DNA of 64,000 nucleotides from Sceloporus undulatus. Taxonomy: Eukaryota; Chordata; Lepidosauria; Squamata; Phrynosomatidae. The stretch spans positions 188,104,772 to 188,168,771 of the forward strand of contig NC_056523.1 in assembly GCF_019175285.1 (NCBI RefSeq). The letters run 5' to 3'. The notes under the pieces were generated by a model. That model was not told the origin of the DNA. It did not search any database and worked only from the letters and a program-made list of their open reading frames with translations. This document shows positions 1 to 10,341 of the stretch, piece by piece (the stretch's first letter is position 1; each line of letters starts with the position of its first letter). The position numbers and the translations under genes are program-made.

Positions 1-139
1 GATTAACCTACGCTGCTCAAGTTCCCTCATGTATAAAATGTGTGTGTTGATGATGTGAGGTATGTTTGTTAATATTGTATGTGTTTTTTTCTTAATTTTC
101 AATAAAAATCATTTAAAATTTTAAAAATTAAAAAAAAAA
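1..139 (+). mobile_element. Probable L1-type LINE 3' end with poly(A) tail
   Basis: A T-rich stretch leads into an AATAAA signal (about 102-107) and an A-rich tail ending near 139. This layout is typical of an L1 3' end in lizards. No coding sequence remains in the window, so the family assignment is an inference. Confidence 0.4.
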
Positions 140-1585
140 GAACTTTTTTGCTGAGAAGGGATTACTCCCATTCTTGAAAGGCAAGAATGTGACATTTTTG
201 ACCTTCCAGATGTTTTGGACTTCCACTCTTAGAAGCCCTATCCAGCACGGGAAGGAATCATGGGAGCTGCGGTCAAAAATACTTTGATACCTTTCCAACA
301 CTCTTTAAATGGCCAAGCGGCCTTTACTGGAAAAACTGCATTCACATAGAGGGTGACCTCAAGTGACATGCTTGTGTTTACACTTGCGGTTTTCATCGCT
401 TGAAGATGGTAACATCAGGCAATGCAGCATGTGCAAATCAGCTGTGTCACAGATGTTAAGTTCATGCAGGGGCCACACGAAAAAGAAAGAACAGCTTCTG
501 AAAGAGATTGGTTCCTCCCAAACACGCATTAAATAAGAGCAGCTTTTTAAAAAATACTTATATGCTTAAGGGCATTTCACTGGTCATTTGCCAACAGATA
601 TTTATTTTAATATATGTACACTGAAACAGTTGTTTTATTATTATTTTTAAATGCAATTCCTGAAATGGTCAGATTTATGGGTTGTGGGAGCTGCGGTGCA
701 AAAAAAGTAACATTTCCAAACAGTGACTTCCTGGGTCCCTACAGATGCTTTTTGACTACAGTTTCCATCAGCTCTAGTGAATAATCACAGATGGGGCTTG
801 TAGTCTGGAACAGCTGGAAAATCCCAGGTTCTGGTTGGAATAATATCACAGAAAGCACTTCCTTCTCACCAACAATGCTTTTATGAAATCTATCTACACA
901 TGGCATGTATTTGTCATTCCAGCCCTCCCTGCTCCCATCTATCATCCCTTTTGCTCCTGCCTTAGATTCACTTGAGAACAGGGTTTCAATCATTCTCACA
1001 GTTTGGTTATAGGGCCTAAAAAAACCAGAAACTTCTACAAATCAAAGAGTAATGGCCACATTTAATTTCTCTTTTAAAATGTTGTTTGTGTGTGCAACCC
1101 TGACACCATTGGTGTGAGGCAACACAAGACTCCAGTGTATGGTGCCCAGTTCACACATGACCCACATCACCCGATGTGGTAATGGTCATTGACAAAGAAG
1201 CACGTTTGAACTGGCTTTGAGCTTACAGTGATCACATACAAAGAAATTAGGAGTGTGTGCATGTGTGTTCAAAGGATGGAGAGGAATACTTGAGCTGGGA
1301 GTGGACCTCTCCCCACTATAAATCTAGAGGACATATTAAGATCTTCTTTTGTTGGAGAGGATCAAGTTATGTGTTCTTTTGAACAAGCTTGTTTTTGCAT
1401 TTCAGTTTTCACTTTTAAAGAAAAACAAACATGCTGCTGCTTGCCCTGAGACCTTGGGATTGGGCAGGGTATAATAAAAGACAATCATAGCAACACGTTA
1501 TCTTTACAGGGAAATCACCTCCCTTGAAATACCATCTGCCACTTCCTTTTTATATAGCAAACTAGCTGTGACTCTTTGCCTTGGT
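140..1585. other. Intergenic, nothing recognised
   Basis: No gene-like ORF, splice pattern or clear repeat was recognised. The ORFs here are short and uncharacteristic. Confidence 0.5.
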
Positions 1586-1740
1586 CAGGGACGTAGCCAA
1601 GGGGGGGGTCCGGACCCCCCATTCCATTAGAAAAATGAATGGTATGTGCTGCTGTGCCGCTGCACCCAAGCCCCATTATAATGGTGGCACTTAGTCTGGA
1701 CCCCCCCCCCCCCTTTCCTAAAATCCTGGCTACGTCCCTG
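1586..1740. mobile_element. hAT-type MITE, CAGGGACGTAGCCA termini
   Basis: The termini are inverted repeats (CAGGGACGTAGCCA and TGGCTACGTCCCTG). CCTTGGT flanks both sides, a 7-8 bp target-site duplication typical of hAT elements. The interior has a G run and a C run that pair, so the 155-bp element can fold on itself. It has no coding capacity. Confidence 0.8.
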
Positions 1741-2635
1741 CCTTGGTGCTGCTTTCATTTTGCTTTGTTTTTGCTTCCCGGCATTTTTGAAATCAGGCCA
1801 AGTCCCATATCATCCTTGGACTCTTCGGGTCAACAGGAATGACAGCAAAGTTGCCACATCCTGTGCTTTTAACAGCTACACAGGAGGCAGCCATCCAACT
1901 GGTGCAGCTTTTGATGGTTTATTGTAGTAGTGATAAATAGGCTTGCCAAGTGTCCCTTATTATAAGGGATGTCTTTTATTTAAGGACCAGGCGGTTTGTC
2001 CCTTATAGGGCTGCCTCATCATGAGGGATGTCCTCCATTGAAGGATGGGAAAAATATTTATTTTAATATAAACTGAGTTTGTGGGCCATTCACAAAGACA
2101 AAAATATATTTATCGTGTAACTTATGAATGTGGGCAATGCCTTAGTTTTACCTTGAGAAAATGCAGGCCTGTGACTAACATCGTCATTTCATATATATTT
2201 TATGGTATGATTTTTTAACACTTCTGCCTGATGAAGCCGCCAGTGGAGCTTCGAAAGCTTGCACCGTGTATTTTGTGCATTTTGATTGGCCAAATAAAGG
2301 TAACACTGTATTGTGGTTTTTGGATGTTATTGTACTTAATTTTACAGACAAAGATATGGCTAGGTTGCCTGTAATCAACACTTTTATTTGCTATTTCTGT
2401 AGAACACAAACTTAACAACTACTTCCTGATTGTCAGCCTTGCATGTCATGAATGTTGACTACCCCTTTATCTGATATTTTGGCAACATTAGTGGTAAAGG
2501 AAGTTGTGTCTACACATGAACTTATGGGCAGTGCATGTAGGAAGACATAAGTACGCTAACATTGCTTGCATATAGCACCAGGACCATAAATGAATACATC
2601 AGAATTGTACCAGTGCTTTATCTTTCATTGCATTA
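1741..2635. other. Intergenic, degraded repeats
   Basis: A repeat starting TAGGCTTGCCAAGTGTCCC (about 1939) with several near-copies of AAGGGATGTC runs to about 2060, and another repeat tail lies at 2205-2345. Otherwise nothing was recognised. Confidence 0.4.
2205..2345 (+). repeat. Retroelement-like 3' tail repeat (CCTGATGAAG family), copy 1
   Basis: It contains CCTGATGAAG, then GAGCTTCGAAAGCTTGCA, then a CCAAATAAAGGTAACACTG end. Similar sequence recurs at 43387-43505 (minus) and 45960-46100 (plus). The family was not identified. The AATAAA near the end suggests a retroelement 3' region. Confidence 0.5.
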
Positions 2636-2950
2636 ATCTCCCACACAAGCAAAGTCCTACTTAAAATTCTGCAGCAAAGACTCCTACCATATATGACGCA
2701 AGAAATTCCATAGGTGCAAGTTGGGTTCAGAAAAGGAAGAATCACTATGGGTCACATTACAAACACACAATGGATAATGGAGTGCACCAGGGAATTCCAG
2801 AAGAAAATCAGTTTGTGTCTTATATACTACAGTAAAGCCTTTGACTAGATCATGAAAAACTATGTAGTGAGCTTAAAGGCATGCGTGTACCATTACATTT
2901 AGTTGTCCTGATGCGTAACCTGCACTCAGTACAGAAGGCTACCGTTAGAA

Positions 2951-3401
2951 CAGGGGTAGGCAACCTTTTTGAGCCGGGGGCCGGGTTGCTGTCCCTCAGA
3001 CAACTGGGGGACCGAAGCCAAAAAATAAATAATTAAATAATTTTATAAAAAATTAAATAAATAAATAAACCGGGACAAATGTAGGACAAAATTTTCAAAT
3101 GGAGGACACTTTTTTTTTTATGAGGACACACGAAAAAAATTGCTGATTTTTTAAAAAGTGTTAATATAAATGCATGTTTCTGAGGCTTCTATAGACAATT
3201 TCCCCCCTTGCCCGCCGCTTGCCCCTCCTTGCCCGCTGCTTGCCCCCCTTGCCCGCCTCCTCCTGATAGGCCAAAGGCCCCACGCCATCACGTGAGAGGT
3301 CAAAGGCTCCGGTGGCAATCGGCGGCAGGACCGGGCTGGGGCTGGTCCCAAGGCCTTGCCGGGCCACATCCGGCCCACGGGCCGTAGGTTGCCTACCCCT
3401 G
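2951..3401. mobile_element. hAT non-autonomous element with perfect 8-bp target-site duplication
   Basis: Sixteen-base perfect terminal inverted repeats (CAGGGGTAGGCAACCT / AGGTTGCCTACCCCTG) bound 451 bp. The 8-bp duplication CGTTAGAA occurs at 2943-2950 and 3402-3409. The right half is GC-rich and the middle is AT-rich. ORFs of up to 175 codons here are chance frames. It lies inside the BovB copy. Confidence 0.93.
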
Positions 3402-3944
3402 CGTTAGAATATAGAGAAACAGAATGCTTTCCAATCAAGGAGGGAGCCAGAGAAGGCTGCATTCTATCACCCCATCTATTCAACTTGTATTCAGAAAATA
3501 TAATATGCAGAGCAAGCTTAGCCAAGGAAGAAGGAGGAGTGAAGACTGGAGGAAGGAATATCGACAATGTAAGACATGCAGACACCACCACACTACTAGC
3601 AGAAAACATCAAAGACTTGAAACAATTACTAAAGAAAGGCAAAGAGGAAAGTGGCAAGGCAGGCTTGCTGTTGAACATTAAGAAAACAAAAAATAATTAT
3701 CATGGAAAGAACAAAGAAATTCAGTATAGACAGTGGAGAAACTGAAATAAAAGATTTCCCATATCTTGGATCGGTCATTGATCAGAAAGGGGATTACAGT
3801 TAGAAGATAATTAGGATTGGGAAGGGCAGTGATGAAAGAGCTAGACGAGATCTTAAAGTGCAAAGATATCAAGCCATCATATTTCCCATCACCATATGTG
3901 GATGTGAGAGCTGCACAGTGAATAAAGCTGATAGAAATAAAATA

Positions 3945-4198
3945 CAGTGGTACCCCGGGTTACGAAAGTAATCCGTTCCGCGGAGCCCTTCGTAACCCGA
4001 AATCTTTCGCAAGCCGAAATTGCCATAGGCGCTAGCGCTGGAAGCCGCGATTCCGTGTGAAAAAGCGCCGAAAAGCACCAAAAAATTTTTTCGTAACCCG
4101 AAAAAAAAAACGTAACCCAAAACAGTTTTTTCTAATGGATTTTTTTCGTAACCCGGAAATTTCTTAAGGCGGTGATTTCGTATCCCGGGGTACCACTG
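3945..4198 (+). mobile_element. Mariner/Tigger-like MITE (CAGTGGTACC), copy 1, 254 bp
   Basis: Inverted repeats CAGTGGTACCCCGGGTTACG / CGTATCCCGGGGTACCACTG are flanked by TA on both sides, the Tc1/mariner target. GGGTTACGAA motifs recur inside. A second copy of the same length lies inverted at 12031-12284. Confidence 0.88.
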
Positions 4199-4579
4199 TA
4201 CTGTAAAATCATTTTGAGATGTGGAACATTGTGTAATGGATACCATGGATGGCCAAAAAGACAAACAAAAGGGCTCTAAAACAGATAAATCCTAAACAAT
4301 CCTTGAAAGCCATGACTAAATTGAGACTGTCATACTTTGGGCACATCATGAGAAGAGAAGACTCACTAAAAAGACAATGATCCTGGGAAAGGTGGAGAGG
4401 AATTGGAAAGAGAGGAAGACCACATGCCAGATGGTTTGACTCAATCAGGGAAGTCACAGCTCTGAATCTACAGGACCTAAGCAGAGCAATGGAGCACAGG
4501 GGATCTTGGAGATTTCTCATCCACAAGGTTGCCATGACTCAGGACCAAATCGAGGGCAATTAACAACAAATGACATGAT

Positions 4580-5145
4580 TTAAACAAGTGAGAAGAGAAC
4601 GTGAACTATGGGCAAAGGATAAGAAAAGGTTGCAGTTACATTCTCCTTTAGAGTTGTAAGGATATTACATATTTTTCTTCTGGACAGTTGCTACATGGTA
4701 ACATCAATCCAAATGAGTATAGAGGTAAACTCAAAAGGCCAGAAAGCAATTTCTCAAAAATGAGTATGAAGCAAAACGTAAGAACAGTGCCTTAGTTAGC
4801 ACATTTCACCCTGAAGAAAAATGGGATGGAGTTTCTGTAACTTTTACCAACATATGCAACTTCATTGCATAACACTCATTTGCACCAGTTGGTTGTAGCT
4901 CTGCATTCCTCCATTTATTAAAAATCAGGGCTCTGCAAGTTGACTTTTAGCCTGAGGTAACTTGCTGACATAGTGACAGGCTGGGGAATTACAAATAAAT
5001 AAATAAATAAATAATCATAAAAGTTATATGTAATGCAAGTAAAAGAAGGCTAAAATAGCAGTAAAGGGATTTGTGGAACTATTCCAAAACCATTCACCAT
5101 TCTAGATGTCCCTTGTCTTTCATAGTTAACCAAGAAGCAAAATGA
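4580..5145 (+). repeat. Unclassified ~570-bp dispersed repeat, copy 1
   Basis: The whole stretch matches 29568-30165 in the same orientation, with many shared blocks such as TCTCAAAAATGAGTATGAAGC and CTTGCTGACATAGTGACAGG. No terminal inverted repeats, target duplication or coding frame was found. It starts just after the BovB end. Confidence 0.75.
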
Positions 5146-5690
5146 AGTGTAAGGCCGAGCAGCTGATGGCAGAGCCGCCATGACCCATGGCCATCCCAAG
5201 GGCAGTTAACAACTTAACTTTCATACCTAATTCCAATTCTATGCTTGAGGTAGGTTCACATACATGTATTACTTGAGTTCTCTGTACCTGACTACACTTG
5301 ATCACCAGCTCTTCTTTGCTCTCTTTTGAGAAGAATGCTGAAACCAATATTAACTTCTATTTGTATTGTGTGATAACTTATTCAAACATGCAGATCATTA
5401 CATGATATTCCACTTCATGGTGAGTGGCAGCTGCATGTGTGAATAGCTCATGCTTCTGCAAAGATGTGTTTGGGATGCTCTGTAAAAAACAATGGTGGCA
5501 TATCTGTGACAGGCCTTTACTAAAAGCAAGCCATTCATACATACTGGAAGAGCCAACAAGGCCTTCCTCAATTCACTAGTGAATGCATGAACTAACTCCA
5601 TCAAAAAGCATTACAGATGTGAGAAGATACATAAGTTCTGACTGTAAACTTTGGTGATGGCACATTCACACACTCAAGTCTTTACTTGGT
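5146..5690. other. Intergenic, nothing recognised
   Basis: No gene, repeat or regulatory pattern was recognised. Confidence 0.4.
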
Positions 5691-5691
5691 A

Positions 5692-6030
5692 CAGGTTGAG
5701 TCTCCCTTATCCAAAATGCTTGGCACTAGAAGTGTTTTAGATTTCAGAATACCTGCATTTGCACATACATACGCAATGTAATACCTTGGAGATGGGACCC
5801 AAGTATAACACAAAATTCAGTTATGTTTCATATAGACCTTGTACAACACATACTGTACCCTGTAATTACACAGTAATTTTGTACTGTATTTTAAAAATAA
5901 TTTTGTGCATGAAACAAAGTTGCATGCACTGAACCATCAGGAAAACAAAGGTGTCACCATCTCAGCGACTCACAAAGCAGGTTTTAAGTTTTTGGAATAT
6001 TTTGGAAGTCCAAATAAGGGAGACAATCTG
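5692..6030. mobile_element. Tigger-like MITE (CAGGTTGAGTCTCCCTTATC)
   Basis: The left end CAGGTTGAGTCTCCCTTATC is mirrored by AAATAAGGGAGACAATCTG at the right end, and TA flanks both sides. The terminus matches a widespread vertebrate Tigger-like family. About 340 bp, non-coding. Confidence 0.75.
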
Positions 6031-6032
6031 TA

Positions 6033-9000
6033 ACACAGTGATAACAGGCAAGCATGGACTTGCACTAGAGAGATCTTCTGTCTTCACTGAAACAGATTAC
6101 ATAAAGAGAGCAGCCACTTGTCTCCTCAGTTCATTCAGTCACAGCTAACCTATCCTAGTATCTTGTGTATGCAAGACACTTCCGAAGGCTCTGAACGTTG
6201 GCAATGTCAGTTTTGGATTTGCCCCTTTTTGCCTTTCCAGCTGCTGAGCATTTGCAACATGCAACATCTTCTTGTTGAAGCTTATCTTCTTCCTGAAGCT
6301 AAGAGGTCTGGGCCAAAGGTTTTAAGAAGCCATGATATTTTCAGAAAGACATCATCATACACTTGGTGTGCAGTGGAAAGGTGTAATTGTTCTTGTGGCC
6401 AGGTATTTAGTATTTATAATTTGCTTGTTAGAACTGTGGTTTACTAAGCCACATACAATGACAAAGGTATGAAGAAAAGTACAATAAAATAGCAGTCTCA
6501 TCAAAACAACTGTTCTAGGAAAAAAATGGGGAAATATCCTGACATTTATTTGTGAAAAGGGAAGCTATGGAACTGGTGAAAAGCTGCTGGAGATGGATTC
6601 TTGAAAGCCCAACTAAATGCCAACATAACGGACAAGGTATAAGGATGGACGTTCTAGGTATAAGGGCCACAATAAAAAAAGGCTCCATTTCCTCTTAATA
6701 CCAGCCTCATTGACCTTGCAGCAGGCATTTCAGGATCTCACGATGGATCTTATGCAGTAAAGATTGTATGGGCACAGGCAACCATCTGGATAGCCAGATC
6801 CCAAGCTATTCAGGTCTGTAAAGATTCACTAGTATAGGGAAATTTTTCCCGTATGTGCTGAGATTCTTCCTATGTGCTGAAAAACCTTGTTTGCACACCC
6901 ATGAATAGCTGTGGAGCCTCTTATCTGTCAGATCAAAAGGAAGAATCTCCTGATAGTTAGATATAAAAGTTAAATCTTACTATTCCTCTCAGGAAACTAT
7001 AAAGTTAACTATTACTAAGTACACAAACCCAAAGGTCAGGCACAGATGATTAACCAGCCATGCTATGATTAACTATCCTGCATTTCTTACTTGTTTGTCT
7101 CTGTCTTTAAAAAGGAATGGGCTTACCTAGTTCGTTGTCAATTGATTTGACCACACTGTCAGTTGTATTGGCCACAGTGTCAACTGAATTGACCAGCAAT
7201 GTCAGTTCAGTTGATCCGGATCAATTAAACTGTTCATACCAGACAGCTGGCTATTGTCTGATTTCTCTACACAATAGCACTTTAAACTGGGGTCTGAAAC
7301 CTATTGGCATACATACCACAACTGATACAGGTGCTAACTTTTCTGATATACTGCCTGTGTCTCTGTGTCCTCAGCATTCCTGTGGTAACTGTGTATCAGG
7401 TGTAGCCTGCAGACCACAGAGATTCACAGATAATATATTGCAGTAGTCCAGTTTGGAGATGTTGATACTGAGCAAGAAAGAAAATAGACTTATCTACCTC
7501 CACTCTCCAAAAGAGGAATTTAATTCAAGCATTCATTCATAACAGAGCTATTGATCAGTGTAACCCAGCATGTTGTTTCCATTAGAACAACTAGACACCT
7601 CCAGGGAGGCTCCAAATAGTGCATGATAACAACAGCACATTCTCCTTTTTACCTCATAGCAACAGATAATCCAAAGTATACTGTTCCTGAACATGGAGGC
7701 TTTATCTAGCTCTCAAGCCAGATTTCCATTGCTAAGCTAACAGGACATAATAATTTTCATCCCCAGTTCACGTCCACTTTTGAATTATGTAAAATGCTGC
7801 TCTTCATTCCTTATGCAAACATTCAGTAGAATACTGTTGGTTAGTCTCAACTTGAACAGACCCACCAAACCAAATTAATTACAGAATTGTGAGTTAATGC
7901 TTTAAAAAACCCAGTTCAGTCAGCGGTTCTTCTCTAGTTAGAATTATCCGTAGGATTCAGGTCAATTATCTCTCATATTCAGCACCCAATATTTACAAGG
8001 ATATCCTCCCAATTCAAATATACTGCAGCACTGTCATGCCAAAATGTCTGAGCCTGAGCTCTGTGTCTCAGAGTAAAACAGGTGGGGAATTGGGTCTTCC
8101 AAATATTTTCACCGACAACTCCCATCAATTGCATCTAGCCTAAAAATGACAAATTTATGAGTACTGTAGGCAAAGACCTCAAGTGGGCCAACAACTCCCA
8201 AACATGGTTTAGAATGATAGTTTGAATCTCTGAACAAGTAAAACAGACAGTGTCCTTTTAAGCATGGGTGGTGTATTTTCATCCAGCTGCAAAGAACTGC
8301 AGTCAGGACACAGAACAACCACACCAGATGAAGGCTGCACAGCTGGTTGTTTTACTTTGGAAGGAAAACACTGGGAGTCACATGGAAATAAAACCTTGGG
8401 TGGGTATAGATTAACTGGCATCCTACAGGCCCAAAGGGGCTCTAGCGGAAGCTCTGAGTGTTCCCTGACTTTATTGTAAGACATTAGTTTTGTTCCAAAC
8501 CTGCTGCCATAGGTCCTTTAACTCATCCATCCCACTATTGTGTGAGAAAAATGCACGGACTGTAAAGATGTCTGCTTCACAAGAGTTCTCTCCTCATGCA
8601 TCTCAAATATTAATTCCTATGCCTAAAGCAAAACACCACAAGTTGACCTGAGCAACCAGAGCGCGCATAAGGCAAAGGCACTGCCACAAGAAAACAGAAG
8701 CTGATATCTTGCTCACAAATAAGGATTAAAGAACCTCCCGCGTGCCTCTTGGCTCCCATGAGAGGAGATCTTGCTGGCTCTTCTATTTGATTGAGAAATA
8801 GTTGTTGAAAATAGTTGCAGGGTCATAGAGCCATGAGAAATCCCATTGGACATTCTTCTTCCTCCTCTACACCAAATGTCATACAGCCTACTATTACCTG
8901 TTAACTGTAAGATCCCATGTTTGTTAGTAGCTATATTTGTTGCTGTTGTTGTGTGGAGACCTGTTTTGTGATGTCCTGTAGATGGAAGATATTCCACACT

Positions 9001-9370
9001 ATTTGTTTAAATGCCCCATGTATACAAGTGGGAAATGCTTTCTCACTGGAGCACTGGAGTCCTTTTGGAAAGGGGCACGTCACTTGAGCACCTCTTTTTG
9101 CTCTTGCTACATTTAAAATTAGGCAGACAATGATTATTGTTAGAATCTACTATTCTAGCAATGTTGAATATTATGTTTTAGTGCTGACTGACAAATTCAC
9201 ATTTCCACACCAGATGAGGTACCACAATTACATCCACAGAATGGCTGCAGCATTCAAATTATTCCCAGATTGGAAGAGGGGAAAACAACAGGAAAATGTG
9301 TGGCAGCAGATGAGCAAGATGCAACCTTAATTTTATCTTTCCCCACTGAAATCAAGGAGAGAAAATAATT
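6033..9370. other. Intergenic, nothing firmly recognised
   Basis: This long AT-rich stretch lacks convincing genes. ORFs of 60-110 codons at 6118-6447, 7117-7446 and 8109-8484 show no family motif. A faint LINE-like tail (TTGCAGTAGTCCAGTTTGGAG, near 7438) is the only repeat hint. Confidence 0.4.
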
Positions 9371-9372
9371 TA

Positions 9373-9553
9373 CCGTATTTTCCGGCGTATAAGACGACTG
9401 GGCATATAAGACGACCCAACTTTTCCAGTTCTAGTCCAGCTTGGAGGTTTCAGCACCTGCCCTATAAGACAACACCCAGCGTATAAGATGACCCCTGACT
9501 TTTTAGAAGATTTTCCTGGGTTAAAAAGTAGTCTTATACGCCAGAAAATACAG
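9373..9553. mobile_element. TA-flanked MITE (CCGTATTTTCCGGCGTATAAGAC)
   Basis: Long inverted termini (left CGTATTTTCCGGCGTATAAG; right CTTATACGCCAGAAAATAC) enclose repeated TATAAGAYGACCC motifs. TA duplications lie at 9371-9372 and 9554-9555. About 181 bp, probably Tc1/mariner class. Confidence 0.85.
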
Positions 9554-9849
9554 TAAATCCTATTTTGGAATAAATTGGCCAATACTATGCATTCACAAGA
9601 TACACAGCTTCACTTGTCTGTATTTTGAGACATTTGCATATAACTGTAATGCAAGCACACTTACTAAAATACTGGATATTTGCCCCATCTGATAACACTA
9701 GGGAGTTCAGAACACAAGCTATTATATTCTTGAGGTTAATGCACTCAGACCAGAAAATATCACTACTATGACTTCCAACATTTGTATTTTAAATGTGTAT
9801 TATTCAAATTTCATTTTTCATCTTCATTTTTGGGATGGACTTTGGAAAA

Positions 9850-10230
9850 ACAATGAATATAGTTTATCGGATGCAACCAAGCTTTGGTGATATACTTGTA
9901 TTTATACCATCTGAACAGAAACCAGAGCTTTGGTAATGTAGAAGAAATCCATGTGTAAACATAGCGGCTACCAATCCCAAAGACCATTTCATCTCGCCAT
10001 ACTGGGCAAGCAGTTCTTCCCAGTAATCATTATCCACTTCAGCCAAATACACTAGACAGAATGGACCAATTTCACCCACCACCTTTAATGGACGGGGAGA
10101 AGTTACAGGTACTTTAGGCCCCTTCAACAGCAGTCCAGAGGGAATGATCCCATTATGCCCCAAACTGGGTCCTGCCCCCAAGGTTCTCTGTCCAAAGAGG
10201 CAGACAGGGCTCCCGTGCCTAGACTGGCAT
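9850..10230 (-). other. UBL4A: Probable UBL4A 3' UTR
   Basis: This follows the UBL4A stop codon. No canonical AATAAA was found on the minus strand close by. The best nearby candidate is the variant GATAAA at about 9863-9868. The 3' end is uncertain. Confidence 0.4.
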
Positions 10231-10341
10231 CTAATCCAGAAAGCCCATTTCTACAGCTTCAGCGACCTCGGGGTGAAGCAAGCGTGTGGCCAAGCGCTCA
10301 ATGTCATCCAAACTCAGTAGTCTGAGGCTCCGCTCATAATC
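10231..10341 (-). CDS. UBL4A: UBL4A coding exon 4 (terminal)
   Basis: The acceptor CTGTAG precedes DYERSLRLLSLDDIERLATR. The exon ends EAVEMGFLD and a TAG stop. Human ends EKGFSK at the same point as I recall it, so the last residues differ mildly. Confidence 0.95.
   Translation of the reverse strand, partial: DYERSLRLLSLDDIERLATRLLHPEVAEAVEMGFLD

Larger units (their letters stand above)
2636..4562 (+). mobile_element. RTE-BovB LINE reverse-transcriptase fragment, split by two transposons
   Basis: Three pieces (2636-2950, 3402-3944, 4199-4562) read as consecutive parts of a BovB ORF. Conserved strings include VGFRKGRIT, CILSPHLFNLYSENI, LRLSYFGHIMRRED and the LILGKVE-like finger. Domains present are RT motifs and the C-terminal region. 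The frame has several stops and shifts, so the copy is dead. It is interrupted by a hAT element (2951-3401) and a mariner-like element (3945-4198), both younger than the LINE. Confidence 0.85.

Noticed and set aside
3151-3678. 175-codon minus-strand ORF
   Set aside because: It spans the hAT/BovB junction antisense to the LINE and matches no family.
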